DNA of 64,000 nucleotides, from positions 1,612,001 to 1,676,000 of the forward strand of contig NZ_CP047984.1 in NCBI RefSeq assembly GCF_009931655.1, written 5' to 3'. This document shows, piece by piece, positions 18,273-27,589 of the stretch; position 1 is the first letter of the stretch; every line of letters begins with the position of its first letter. The notes under the pieces are model-generated. The model ran no database searches. It saw only the letters and a program-made list of their open reading frames with translations, and was not told where the DNA came from. The DNA comes from Pontibacter russatus (GTDB lineage Bacteria > Bacteroidota > Bacteroidia > Cytophagales > Hymenobacteraceae). The position numbers were made by a program, and so were the translations under genes.

Positions 18273-20072
18273 TTACCCGACGGCCAGGTGCGTTTCGGGG
18301 TACTTGTAGGCGGTGGAGGAAGTGCGGGTGCTCAGCGCCAGCGCCAGCGTCAGCGTACCCACCCTCCCCAGGTACATCGACAGGATAATAACGGTTTTGC
18401 CTACATCGGAAAGGCCCGCCGTGATGCCGGTGCTCAGCCCCACCGTGGCAATAGCCGACACCTGCTCCAGCGCCAGCTGGATGATGCTGAACTGCCCGTC
18501 GGAGATGGAGAGGACGAACAGGAAAAACAGGTTCAGGACGGCCGCGAACGTGAACACCGAGAAAGCTTTGTAGGCAACAGAATGCGGAATGGTGCGGTTG
18601 CCGATCTCCAGATTCCGCTTGTTGCGTATGGTTGTGACGACGGCCAGCAGGATAACCATAAAGGTAGTGGTCTTGATACCGCCCGCCGTAGAGCCCGGTG
18701 AGCCGCCGATAAACATCAGGAAGATGAAAAGCAGCATGGTGGGCACCGTCAGCGCCGAGATGTCCACGGTGTTAAACCCAGCCGTGCGCGTGGTCACCGA
18801 TTGGAAGAAGGCCGTTATCAGCGCCTCGACCGGCTTCTTGTCCGACAGCGTGTTGAAGTATTCCAGCAGAAAGAAACCAATGGTGCCGGTGGCCAGCAGG
18901 ATGGCCGTCATATAGATGGTGATACGTGTCTGCATCCGCCAGTTTTTCCAGGGAGCCTTCAGGCGGGCGCGCATGTTCTGCCGCGAGAAGATATCCACAA
19001 TGGTCGGGAAGCCCAGGCCGCCGAATATGATCAGCGTGGCAATCACCAGGTGCAGGATGTAGGCGTGCCGTACCGGCTCCGTGTACAGGCCCTGCGGGTA
19101 AAGCGAGAACCCGGCGTTGCAGAAAGCAGACACCGCGTGAAAAACAGAGAAGAAGATTTTGCTCCCCAGATTCGGAAATTCCACTTCGGTGCCCCAGGTC
19201 ATAAACACGGACGCCGCCCCGATGCCCTCGATGAGGAGGGTTAGAAAGACGAGCTTTCCGAGCATGCCCTTGGTGGAGTAAAGCGATTCGCTCTCCAGCA
19301 GTTCATGCATGGCCACGTGCTGCTTTATCCCGACGCCCTGCCGGATGAGAGAGGCAAAGAACGTGGCAAAGGTAAGGATGCCCAGCCCACCTAACTGAAT
19401 CAGGAGCAGCAGCACCACCTGTCCGGCAAAGGTAAAGTAAGTGCCCGGGTCCACCACGGCCAGGCCCGTGACGCAGGAGGCGCTGGCGGACATGAACAGC
19501 GCGTCGATGAAGCGCATGCTGCCCGGCGCATTCGTCATTTTAGGGAGCATGAACAGCCCCGCGCCCACCAGCACCAGAAAGATAAAGCTGAGCAGGAACG
19601 TGAGGGAGGGGCGCAGCCGCAGCGTCTTCAGGTGCACCTGCGTTTCCAGCAACTCCACCGTCAGTAGCACCAGCATGTACAGCGACACCGCCACCCGGTA
19701 AAACTCCACCGAGAGCGGGATGCCGATTCCTTCAAAAACGCTATATATGAGCGGGAAGCCCAGCACATAGGTGGAGAACTCGTTAAGAAAGATAATTCCC
19801 ATCAGAATCCCCTCGAACCAGGTGCGCCTTAGAAACTTGGCCCGCTCGAAGGCGTACAGGATGCGCAGGAGGTATATGAGCACGAAGATGGACAGGATGG
19901 CGTCGATGGCATGGTACAACAGATGCAGGTCCCCGGGGTCTTCCTCCACCCCGTGCGCGTAAACCAGCAGGCCAATGGCAAGCAGCGTGAGCACGTAAGT
20001 CGAGCGGCGCATGATCATGTAGGCCGTCAGCTTGCTGCCGTATAAAATTCTGTTAAGCGTTTCGGTAGTCAT
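18273..20072 (-). CDS. TrkH/KtrB-type potassium transporter, copy 2
   Basis: A 599-residue polytopic protein. The first 150 residues have extra hydrophobic helices, then the K+ transporter core follows. Four P-loop signatures are readable: V-T-G-L, N-A-G-F, T-A-G-F and T-V-G-L, each with the filter glycine. The family mediates K+ uptake with RCK-domain partners (TrkA/KtrA), but none is encoded in this window. It is closely related to and the same length as the gene immediately upstream, so the pair arose by tandem duplication. A 156-base spacer separates them, so it may have its own promoter. Confidence 0.9.
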   Translation of the reverse strand: MTTETLNRILYGSKLTAYMIMRRSTYVLTLLAIGLLVYAHGVEEDPGDLHLLYHAIDAILSIFVLIYLLRILYAFERAKFLRRTWFEGILMGIIFLNEFSTYVLGFPLIYSVFEGIGIPLSVEFYRVAVSLYMLVLLTVELLETQVHLKTLRLRPSLTFLLSFIFLVLVGAGLFMLPKMTNAPGSMRFIDALFMSASASCVTGLAVVDPGTYFTFAGQVVLLLLIQLGGLGILTFATFFASLIRQGVGIKQHVAMHELLESESLYSTKGMLGKLVFLTLLIEGIGAASVFMTWGTEVEFPNLGSKIFFSVFHAVSAFCNAGFSLYPQGLYTEPVRHAYILHLVIATLIIFGGLGFPTIVDIFSRQNMRARLKAPWKNWRMQTRITIYMTAILLATGTIGFFLLEYFNTLSDKKPVEALITAFFQSVTTRTAGFNTVDISALTVPTMLLFIFLMFIGGSPGSTAGGIKTTTFMVILLAVVTTIRNKRNLEIGNRTIPHSVAYKAFSVFTFAAVLNLFFLFVLSISDGQFSIIQLALEQVSAIATVGLSTGITAGLSDVGKTVIILSMYLGRVGTLTLALALSTRTSSTAYKYPETHLAVG

Positions 20073-20228
20073 GCGTCATATCAAACCTTTAGTTGTGTGC
20101 CCGCCCCGCGCGGGTTTTGCAGGCAGGAGCCTCTAAGGATACTTGCTTCACCCGCCGCCCGTTGCCGCCAGCCCAGGTTTTGTCGGTGAGGTGCTTCATA
20201 CTTCTGCCTCCCTGCCCCATATGGCGCT

Positions 20229-22028
20229 TTACCCGACGGCCAGGTGCGCAGCCGGGTATTTATAGGCCGCAGTCGAGGCGCGCGTGCTCAGGGCCAGCGC
20301 CAGCGTCAGCGTGCCCACCCTTCCCACATACATTGAAATCACTATTATCAGCTTCCCCATATCCGACAGGCCCGCCGTGATGCCGGTGCTCAGCCCCACC
20401 GTGGCAAAAGCCGACACCTGCTCGAACACCAGGTGTACGATCTGGAACTGTGCATCCGTGACAGAAAGCAGGATCACGAAAACAACATTGATCACCACCG
20501 CGAACGTAAACACCGAAAACGCCTTGTAAGACAGCGAATGCGGGATACTGCGGTTCCCGATCTCCACGTTTTCCCGCCCCCTTATAGTTGCGGCTACAGA
20601 CAGGAGGATGATGGTGAAGGTGGTGGTCTTGATACCGCCGCCCATGGAGCCGGGCGAGGCTCCGATAAACATCAGAACAAGGAACACCAGCAGCGTGGAC
20701 ACGCTGAGGGAGGACACGTCTACGGTGCTGTAGCCCGCCGACCGGGTAGTGGCCGACTGGAAGAAGGCGGATACGAGCGCCTCCGCAAACCCGAGGCTCG
20801 AAAGCGAGTTGTAATACTCCAGCAGGAAAAAAATCAGGGTGCCGGCGGCAAGCAACCCAGCCGAGGTGTAGATGGTGACGCGCGAGAGCAGCCTCCAGTT
20901 GCGCCAGGGCGCCCCCAGGCGCCGGCGCATGGCCGTGGGTGAGAACACGTCCAGCATGGTCGGGAAGCCGATGCCGCCCAGTATCACCAGCGCCGCGATA
21001 ATCAGGTGCAGCACATAGGAGAAGCGGACCGGGGCGGTATATAGCCCCTCCGGAAAAAGCGAGAAACCCGCATTGCAGAAGCCCGACACGCTGTGGAAAA
21101 CAGAAAAGTATATTTTCCCCGCCACGCTTTCGAAACGCACCTCCGGGCCCCAGCTGAAAAAAATGATGGAGGCGCCCACCGCCTCTATCGACAGGGTCAG
21201 GAGGATGAGCTTCGGCAACAGGCCTTTGGTGGAGAAGAGCGACTCGCTCTCCATGATCTCGTGCAGGGCCACATGCTGCTTGATGCCGATGCCCTGCCGC
21301 ATCAGCGAGGCAAAGAACGTGGCGAAGGTCATCACGCCCAGGCCGCCCAACTGCACGAGCAGCAGCAGCAGCACCTGGCCCGAGAGGGTAAAGTAAGTGC
21401 CGGGGTCCACCACAACCAGCCCCGTGATGCAGGAGGCGCTGGTGGCCATAAAAAGCGCGTCGATAAAACGCATGCCGTCGGGCGCGTTCGTCATCTTGGG
21501 GAGCATGAAAAGCCCTGTGCCGATGGCAATGAGGGAAATAAAGCTTACGATGAACGTGATGGCGGGCTTTACCTGCAGGGCCTTCAGGTGGACTTTTGTT
21601 TCGAGCAGCTCGATGACGAGCAACACCAGCATATACAGCGACACCACGATGCGGTATACCTCCACCGAGAGCGGAATGCCGATACTTTCGAAGAGGTTAT
21701 ATATGAGCGGGAAGCCCAGCACATAGGTGGAGAACTCGTTAAGAAAGATAATTCCCATCAGAATCCCCTCGAACCAGGTGCGCCTCAGAAACTTGGCCCG
21801 CTCGAAGGCGTACACAATGCGCAGGAGGTATATGAGCACGAAGATGGAGAGGATGGCGTCAATAGCCTTGTACAGCTTGTTCAGCATCATGGGGTCCTGC
21901 TCCACCCCGTGGGCATATATAAGCAGGCCCAGGGCGGCCCCGGTGAGGGTGTAGGCGGTGTGCCGCATCAGGGCATAGGCCCGCAGCTTGCTACCGTACA
22001 GAAACCTGTTAAGCGACTCCGTATTCAT
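20229..22028 (-). CDS. TrkH/KtrB-type potassium transporter, copy 1
   Basis: Also 599 residues, with P-loops C-I-T-G-L, N-A-G-F, S-A-G-Y and T-V-G-L; the third filter differs from its neighbour (S-A-G-Y against T-A-G-F), a difference that could alter ion selectivity or regulation. The N-terminal 150 residues are almost identical in pattern, including R-R-T-W-F-E-G-I-L-M-G, and DNA identity is highest there. Its ATG at 22028 lies 20 bases inside the 3' end of the heptose kinase gene, so translation is likely coupled in one operon with the kinase and aminotransferase. Confidence 0.9.
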   Translation of the reverse strand: MNTESLNRFLYGSKLRAYALMRHTAYTLTGAALGLLIYAHGVEQDPMMLNKLYKAIDAILSIFVLIYLLRIVYAFERAKFLRRTWFEGILMGIIFLNEFSTYVLGFPLIYNLFESIGIPLSVEVYRIVVSLYMLVLLVIELLETKVHLKALQVKPAITFIVSFISLIAIGTGLFMLPKMTNAPDGMRFIDALFMATSASCITGLVVVDPGTYFTLSGQVLLLLLVQLGGLGVMTFATFFASLMRQGIGIKQHVALHEIMESESLFSTKGLLPKLILLTLSIEAVGASIIFFSWGPEVRFESVAGKIYFSVFHSVSGFCNAGFSLFPEGLYTAPVRFSYVLHLIIAALVILGGIGFPTMLDVFSPTAMRRRLGAPWRNWRLLSRVTIYTSAGLLAAGTLIFFLLEYYNSLSSLGFAEALVSAFFQSATTRSAGYSTVDVSSLSVSTLLVFLVLMFIGASPGSMGGGIKTTTFTIILLSVAATIRGRENVEIGNRSIPHSLSYKAFSVFTFAVVINVVFVILLSVTDAQFQIVHLVFEQVSAFATVGLSTGITAGLSDMGKLIIVISMYVGRVGTLTLALALSTRASTAAYKYPAAHLAVG

Positions 22029-23028
22029 CCTTCTGGAACAACCTCACCTGCCGGGCCTCTTCTAAAAGCCTGGCTTTGTTTACGGGCACCACCCCCACCT
22101 GCTCGCAAACCAGCCCGCCGCCCAGGTTGCTGAGGCCGGCCATCAGCTCTTTGGAGGTGCGCAGGGCCATGCACAGCGCCGCGATGCTGATCACGGTGTC
22201 GCCGGCGCCAGACACGTCGGAGATGGCACGGCGGTGGGCGGCTATATAGGTTTTATCTTTTCCGTCGGCCACAAACACGCCCCGCTCCGACAGCGTCACC
22301 AGCACCCGCCGCACCTGCAGGCGCTTTTGCAAATCGGCCACGGCCGCTTCAAAGGCGGGCAGGTTCTCATCGGCAAACTCCACCTTCAGGCCCTCCTTCA
22401 GCTCCTTCAGGTTGGGTTTGAACAGGGTGCAGCCTATATAGCTGAGGAAATTCTTTTTCTTGGGGTCTACCACGCTGGGGATGCCGCGCGCGTTGGCCAG
22501 TTGCAGGAAGCGGCGGATGTTCTGTTCCGAGAATACACCTTTGTCGTAATCCTCAAAAATCACCACATCGGCCTTGTCCAGCAGCTTCAGGAAACGCTCC
22601 TCCAGGCGGCGCTCTTCCTGCTCCGTCAGGTTGTGCTCTATCTCGGCGTCGACGCGCAGCAACTGCTGCGCCCCGGCCAGGATGCGGTGCTTGATGGTCG
22701 TCACCCGCTCCGGACTTTGCAGGATGCCTTCGGTGGAAAGGCCTTTCTCCTCCATCAGGCGCAGGTAGTCGGCCCCGTCGGCATCATCGCCGATAGCGGA
22801 GCACAGCAGGGCCGTGGCGCCCATGGCCTCCACGTTCAGGGCCACGTTGGCGGCGCCGCCCAGGCGTTTCTCCCGCTTTACTACATTTACAATGGGTACG
22901 GGTGCCTCGGGAGAGATGCGCGTTGACTTTCCCCAGAGGTACGAATCAATCATCACATCTCCCACCACCAGCACAGTAAGTCTGTTGAAGGCCTCAAAGA
23001 GGCCCTCTAAACTTGTAATTTGCGTCAT
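22009..23028 (-). CDS. D-glycero-beta-D-manno-heptose-7-phosphate kinase (RfaE1/HldE kinase domain)
   Basis: A ribokinase/PfkB-fold sugar kinase of about 339 residues, phosphorylating heptose-7-phosphate at C1 on the way to ADP-heptose for LPS core. It has V-V-G-D-V-M-I-D-S-Y near the start, G-G-A-A-N-V-A-L-N, a Lys-Pro-Asn (K-P-N) motif and the G-A-G-D catalytic anion-hole motif near residue 280. The cytidylyltransferase half of bifunctional HldE is absent, so that activity must be encoded elsewhere. The ATG at 23028 shares one base with the upstream TAA (TAATG); longer upstream reading would run into the aminotransferase. Precise substrate is inferred. Confidence 0.85.
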   Translation of the reverse strand: MTQITSLEGLFEAFNRLTVLVVGDVMIDSYLWGKSTRISPEAPVPIVNVVKREKRLGGAANVALNVEAMGATALLCSAIGDDADGADYLRLMEEKGLSTEGILQSPERVTTIKHRILAGAQQLLRVDAEIEHNLTEQEERRLEERFLKLLDKADVVIFEDYDKGVFSEQNIRRFLQLANARGIPSVVDPKKKNFLSYIGCTLFKPNLKELKEGLKVEFADENLPAFEAAVADLQKRLQVRRVLVTLSERGVFVADGKDKTYIAAHRRAISDVSGAGDTVISIAALCMALRTSKELMAGLSNLGGGLVCEQVGVVPVNKARLLEEARQVRLFQKDEYGVA

Positions 23029-24242
23029 TACTGCAGTTTTGCAAGGCTGCTCTTGATGCGGCGCATCGCCTCGGTCAGTTGTTCGTCGGAGGCGGCAAAA
23101 GAGAAACGGATGCACTGCGGTGCCCCGAACGCCTCTCCGCCCACTGTCGCCACGTGCGCGTCGGCCAGCAGGAACATGGCCAGGTCCTCCGAGTTCTCTA
23201 TGGTTTTGTCGCCGGCGCGCTTGCCGAAGTAGTGGCTCACATCCGGGAAGATATAAAACGCGCCTTTCGGCACATAGGTCCCGAGGCCTTCTATCTCGTT
23301 CATCAGGCCCAGCACCAGGTCACGGCGGCGGCGGTAAGCCTCGGTCATTTCCAGCGAGGACGCGCTGCCGCCCTTGAGCGCTGCGGCGGCTGCCTTCTGC
23401 GAGATGGAGCAGGTGCCGGACGTAATCTGGCTCTGCAGTTTGTCGCAGGCGGAGGCAATCTCCTTGTTGGCGGCCATATAGCCTACGCGCCAGCCCGTCA
23501 TGGCATAGCCTTTCGAGAAGCCGTTCACCGTCACCACGCGGTCTTTGATGGCGTCGACGCTGGCCAGGCTGAAATGCTTGCCCTCGAAGTTGATGTACTC
23601 GTATATCTCGTCGGCGATCACGTACACCTGCGGATGCTTCTCCAGCACTTTGGCGATGGCGCGCAGTTCGTCCTCGTCCCATACCGCGCCGGTGGGGTTG
23701 CTGGGCGAAGAATACATTACCAGTTTGGTGTCGGAGGTGATGGCTTCCTCCAGTTGCTCCGCTGTTACCTTGTAGTCGTTCTCCAAGCGGCCCATCACCG
23801 GCACCGGCACCCCTTCGGCCAGCTTCACAATCTCCTCGTACGACACCCAGTAAGGCGAGAAAATGATCACCTCGTCGCCGGGGTTGGTGAGGCACAGCAC
23901 GGCGTTGGCAATGCTCTGCTTCGCTCCCGTAGACACCACGATGTTCTCCGGCTTGTAGTCCAGGTTGTTGTCGCGCTTGAATTTGTTCACGATTTCCTGG
24001 CGCAGTTCCGGGTAGCCCGGCACCGGCGTGTAGAAGGTGAACCCGTCGTCGATGGCCTTTTTGGCGGCGTCTTTTATATACTGCGGCGTCTGGAAATCAG
24101 GCTCGCCAAAGCTCAGGTTGATGACATCGTGCCCCTGCGCAGCCAGTTCGCGCGCCTTTTTGGCCATGGCGATGGTTTGTGACTCAGACAAGGCTAAGAT
24201 TCTGTCTGACAGTGCTGATCTTACTTCCTCTGTGTTTTGCAT
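23028..24242 (-). CDS. Class I PLP-dependent aminotransferase (aspartate aminotransferase type)
   Basis: A 404-residue fold-type I aminotransferase. Motifs are L-S-F-G-E-P-D-F, Y-S-S-P-S-N-P-T-G near 180, A-D-E-I-Y-E-Y and the PLP-binding lysine in G-F-S-K-G-Y-A-M-T-G-W-R. The C-terminal R-F-S-F-A holds the alpha-carboxylate-binding Arg. It most probably moves the amino group between aspartate and 2-oxoglutarate, although related enzymes accept other amino acids. It is the first gene of the minus-strand operon with the heptose kinase and trkH. Confidence 0.92.
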   Translation of the reverse strand: MQNTEEVRSALSDRILALSESQTIAMAKKARELAAQGHDVINLSFGEPDFQTPQYIKDAAKKAIDDGFTFYTPVPGYPELRQEIVNKFKRDNNLDYKPENIVVSTGAKQSIANAVLCLTNPGDEVIIFSPYWVSYEEIVKLAEGVPVPVMGRLENDYKVTAEQLEEAITSDTKLVMYSSPSNPTGAVWDEDELRAIAKVLEKHPQVYVIADEIYEYINFEGKHFSLASVDAIKDRVVTVNGFSKGYAMTGWRVGYMAANKEIASACDKLQSQITSGTCSISQKAAAAALKGGSASSLEMTEAYRRRRDLVLGLMNEIEGLGTYVPKGAFYIFPDVSHYFGKRAGDKTIENSEDLAMFLLADAHVATVGGEAFGAPQCIRFSFAASDEQLTEAMRRIKSSLAKLQ

Positions 24243-24419
24243 CTCTTTTCTGGTTAAGCTGGCAATTTACTAATAAAGCCACAGACTATCCAACGTTGCG
24301 GCCGTGGCATTTGCATTTGTTGCTGCCGTTCAAGTTGGGGATAAGTGTTGAAAATAAAAAGCACTGTGCTGTATATCAGCCACAAAAGAGAGGGCGGCGA
24401 TGTATATATGGCATCCTGC

Positions 24420-25412
24420 CTACCACAAATTAGAAGGGCTGAGGATTCTGCGTTTGTTATATAGCCGCACGCCCAGCACCACCTCATGGCTGGAGGCACC
24501 CATGGAACTCACGCCGGTGTCGTAGGCGTAGCCCAGCTCATATATATGGTTCAGGGTGAGGCCCGCCAGAAAGACGACGCTGTCGTGCTGCCGGTACGAG
24601 ACGCCTGCCCAGATGCGGTTTTTATATAAGGCCCGGAGGTTGTAATCCACAGACACGGGCAGCGGGCGCAGCCATTTCACCATCACCGAGGGGATAAACG
24701 CCAGTTTTCCGGAGGCGGCGACTTTGTAGGCTCCCGTAAAAAAGTAGTGGATGCGCGCCTCCCCCGCATCGCCGCTGAAGGCAACGGCATTCCCCAGCAC
24801 CTCGGCGGCGGAAGCGCCCGCATAGAACCTGCTCGAGTACAGCCACAGCCCGCCCGACAGGTTAGGCCGCCAGGTGCTTCTGTCTGTTCCGGCGGCATCA
24901 TTCGGGTCCACGAAAGACAAAGAGCTGCCCGCCACTTTCATTTGCGTCAGCCCGGCTGACACCCCCGCCGCCGCCTTCAGGTTTTCGGTAAGGGGGGTGT
25001 GGTAAGCGTAGGAGAAGTTGGCCTCCGTCCGCTCGAACGGCCCCAGTTTGTCGTGCAGCAGGATGAGCCCTGCGCCGTGGCGGGGCTTGTAGCGTTCGGT
25101 GCGGTGGATGCTGCGCTTTTCCCGCTCTGCGGCAAAGCCCGGGGTCCTTGTTTCCACAGAGCCGGGGCTTGCGGCGATGTTTTTCTTTGCTAGTCTGGAA
25201 TGTGCGCTGAGGTAATAGGTGCTCGGCGCTCCTTCCACCCCCACCCATTGGTTGCGCGCACTCAGTCTGATGTCCGTGTAATCCTCGATGCCCGCAATGG
25301 CCGGGTTGAGGAGGAAGTTGTTTATCATGTACTGGCTGTGCTGTGGCTTCTGCTGTGCAAAACCCAGCAGGGGCACGAGAATCAAAAAAACAAGGGCTAA
25401 GGTTCTGCTCAT
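24420..25412 (-). CDS. PorP/SprF family outer-membrane protein
   Basis: A 330-residue T9SS-associated beta-barrel-like protein. The signal peptide L-V-F-L-I-L-V-P-L-L-G-F-A-Q precedes the family hallmark P-Q-H-S-Q-Y-M-I-N-N-F-L-L-N-P-A-I-A-G. I set the start at 25412 (M-S-R-T-L-A), because further upstream residues lack secretory character. SprF-like proteins help attach or export a partner with a type B sorting domain; the partner is the gene just upstream, 8 bases away. A paralogue lies at 27590-28591. Confidence 0.9.
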   Translation of the reverse strand: MSRTLALVFLILVPLLGFAQQKPQHSQYMINNFLLNPAIAGIEDYTDIRLSARNQWVGVEGAPSTYYLSAHSRLAKKNIAASPGSVETRTPGFAAEREKRSIHRTERYKPRHGAGLILLHDKLGPFERTEANFSYAYHTPLTENLKAAAGVSAGLTQMKVAGSSLSFVDPNDAAGTDRSTWRPNLSGGLWLYSSRFYAGASAAEVLGNAVAFSGDAGEARIHYFFTGAYKVAASGKLAFIPSVMVKWLRPLPVSVDYNLRALYKNRIWAGVSYRQHDSVVFLAGLTLNHIYELGYAYDTGVSSMGASSHEVVLGVRLYNKRRILSPSNLW

Positions 25413-25420
25413 GGGAGAGA

Positions 25421-27433
25421 TTAATGCACGATGCTGACAGATCCGGTAAGTTTGCGCCCTCCACTTAACGTGATCACATAAAAGTAGGTGCTCTGCGGCA
25501 GCGCTTTCCCGTGCAGGGTGCCGTTCCATTCTCTTATATAGCCGGTCCTTTCAAAGAGCCTGCTCCCCCACCGGTCAAAAACCTCGACGCGCGCGTCGGG
25601 GTAGCCCTCCAGCGTGGCGATTTCCCATGTCTCGTTCACGCCGTCGCCATTGGGGGAAAAAGCATTCGGAATCACCAGCTCTTTCCGCATGATCACTTTC
25701 ACCTGGCCGGTGACCCGGCAGCCGCCCGCGGTGGTTACGGTCACGGTGTAGGTAGTGGTTTGAGCGGGCTGCGCCACCGGGTTGGCTACAGTGGTATTGC
25801 TGAGTCCCGAGGCGGGCGTCCATATATAGCTTGCCCCGCCGGGCGCACTTTGAATTTCTACACTTTCGCCCTCGTCCACAATCACTTCTGCAAAAGGCGC
25901 CAGCTCCGGTACCGTCTCCACCACGGCACGCACCGGCACGCGGCTGCTCTCGCAGCCATCCCGCACCACCGACACATAATAGGTGGCCGTGGCAGTGAGT
26001 TCGGGGGTTATATATCGGCTGCCGGTGGCATCCTCCAGGGGCGGGGCACCAGAAGCCGCTGTATACCACCGGTATTCGCTCTCGTTGCCCCCGGTTGCCT
26101 TTAACGTAATCGTGCCGGGGCCGCACCGTTCCACGTCAGGCACAATGGGCGGTGCCGGTGTGGGATTGGCCTTCACGGCCACTGCGTCTGCTGTGACGGT
26201 GCCGCAAACGGTGGACACCTCTATGGTATAATTGCCCGAGACTGAGGCGACCAGTTCCGGATTGTTCTCCCCGACCGGGATGCCGTTCCGCTTCCAGGTA
26301 TATACAGGCCCGGCCAGCCCCGGCACCGACAACCGCACGCTTTCCCCCTCGCAGAAAGTGATGGCCCCTTCAACGGTTATTTCCACCGGGTCAAGCGGGA
26401 GTTGGCACCTCACCCGGATGTGCAGTTTGGCTGTGGCGGTTTTGGCATAGCACTGGCCGGAGCCGGCGTCGCTTACCTCGTACGTCACCACATTATCGGC
26501 TTCCGCCACCCAGGCATCGGGGGTATATATGATTTTGTCTCCCACAATCTCCGCCACGCCTTTCCCTGTCTGGCTGACGATGCGCGTGAGGGTGAGGGCG
26601 GCGCCTCCTGTGTGGGTGTCGTTGGCCAGCACGGCCACTTCTATGGGCTTGCCGGGTGCTGCCTCCACCATATCATCGTTCGCCACGGGCACACCGGCTT
26701 CGCCCAGCACGCAGATGGTCTGCTCGTTGGAGCTCCCCCCGGTGGAGCCTGTAAAGCCATAATAGACTTCCTTCGTTCCCCTGAACACGTTTTTGATAAT
26801 ATCGTCGGTGTGGCTGATGCGGAGTTCTCCGTCGAAGTACAATTGCAGCAACTGGGTTTCGGGGTCCCAGGCGATTTTGTAGGTATGGCACTGGTTGTTC
26901 TCGATGTCAGGGCTGTTCGGGTCGATTGGCATGGCGCGGACCACAGGCTGCCGGATGTTGCCGTTGTATACCAGGGCCGTGTGGTCTGCGGCAATGTCGG
27001 CGGGGTCGTCCATGTTGTGCCAGGTATCAAATTCCATCGCGACAGACGGACGGATTCCACTGGGGTCGCCATAGCCCAAGCCTCCTCCTATGGCTCCTGT
27101 GGCCGTCAGTCCCCGTGGGTCGTTATGCATCAGAAAAGCAATTCCATCGGCCCCTTCCCTGTCTTTGGTGCCCATATAGATGATGAACTCCAGCTCCACC
27201 GGCTTCGACAAATCCAGTTTCTTTTCTGACCAAATAGATCCGTAACGGTTCATCCGATCCTCCGTGATCTTGTAGCACTGCTCCGAAAGCTTCACGGCAT
27301 CGCCACGGGTTACAAACTGCGCCTGAGTAGCCAAAGGAGTGAAAAGCGCGACAAGAAGGCAGCCCCATATAGCTGTGAGAATCGTTCGGGTAAAAGCAGG
27401 GAATTTCGCTTTGGGCGGTAGCGGAGCATTCAT
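25421..27433 (-). CDS. Lectin-domain T9SS type B sorted adhesin-like protein
   Basis: A 670-residue secreted protein. A signal peptide (to about residue 38, ending A-T-Q-A-Q) is followed by an L-type lectin-like domain (about 45-245: G-A-D-G-I-A-F-L-M-H and a P-S-V-A-M-E-F-D-T-W strand), a cadherin-like V-L-A-N-D-T domain, Ig-like CHU_C domains, and a C-terminal gliding-motility-associated domain with V-I-P-N-A-F-S-P-N-G-D-G-V-N. The last domain is a type B T9SS signal, usually not removed like type A and dependent on a SprF-like partner. It probably binds sugars on surfaces or particles (inference). Confidence 0.9.
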   Translation of the reverse strand: MNAPLPPKAKFPAFTRTILTAIWGCLLVALFTPLATQAQFVTRGDAVKLSEQCYKITEDRMNRYGSIWSEKKLDLSKPVELEFIIYMGTKDREGADGIAFLMHNDPRGLTATGAIGGGLGYGDPSGIRPSVAMEFDTWHNMDDPADIAADHTALVYNGNIRQPVVRAMPIDPNSPDIENNQCHTYKIAWDPETQLLQLYFDGELRISHTDDIIKNVFRGTKEVYYGFTGSTGGSSNEQTICVLGEAGVPVANDDMVEAAPGKPIEVAVLANDTHTGGAALTLTRIVSQTGKGVAEIVGDKIIYTPDAWVAEADNVVTYEVSDAGSGQCYAKTATAKLHIRVRCQLPLDPVEITVEGAITFCEGESVRLSVPGLAGPVYTWKRNGIPVGENNPELVASVSGNYTIEVSTVCGTVTADAVAVKANPTPAPPIVPDVERCGPGTITLKATGGNESEYRWYTAASGAPPLEDATGSRYITPELTATATYYVSVVRDGCESSRVPVRAVVETVPELAPFAEVIVDEGESVEIQSAPGGASYIWTPASGLSNTTVANPVAQPAQTTTYTVTVTTAGGCRVTGQVKVIMRKELVIPNAFSPNGDGVNETWEIATLEGYPDARVEVFDRWGSRLFERTGYIREWNGTLHGKALPQSTYFYVITLSGGRKLTGSVSIVH

Positions 27434-27541
27434 GGCCCGATGCTAACGATAAAAAGATAGAAAAAAAAGATTATTTTATCTTCTCTGTTGTCAGATGCCA
27501 GAAATGCGCGCATGTGCTGCAATGAAGCGAAGGGCAGGAAA

Positions 27542-27587
27542 GACTTACCCTATGGGTGTGGAGAAAGCCACACCCATAGGGTAAGTC
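27542..27587 (-). terminator. 20-bp perfect hairpin right after the second PorP gene
   Basis: GACTTACCCTATGGGTGTGG pairs perfectly with its reverse complement across a 6-nt loop. It starts 3 bases past the stop codon at 27590 and lacks a T-tract, so it may act as a terminator or as an mRNA 3' stabiliser. Confidence 0.65.
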
Positions 27588-27589
27588 GG

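Noticed and set aside
21093-22133. Plus-strand frame of 346 codons
   Set aside because: Antisense to the potassium transporter; Gln/His/Glu-rich and without domains.
23079-24182. Plus-strand frame of 367 codons
   Set aside because: Antisense to the aminotransferase with its complete PLP motifs.
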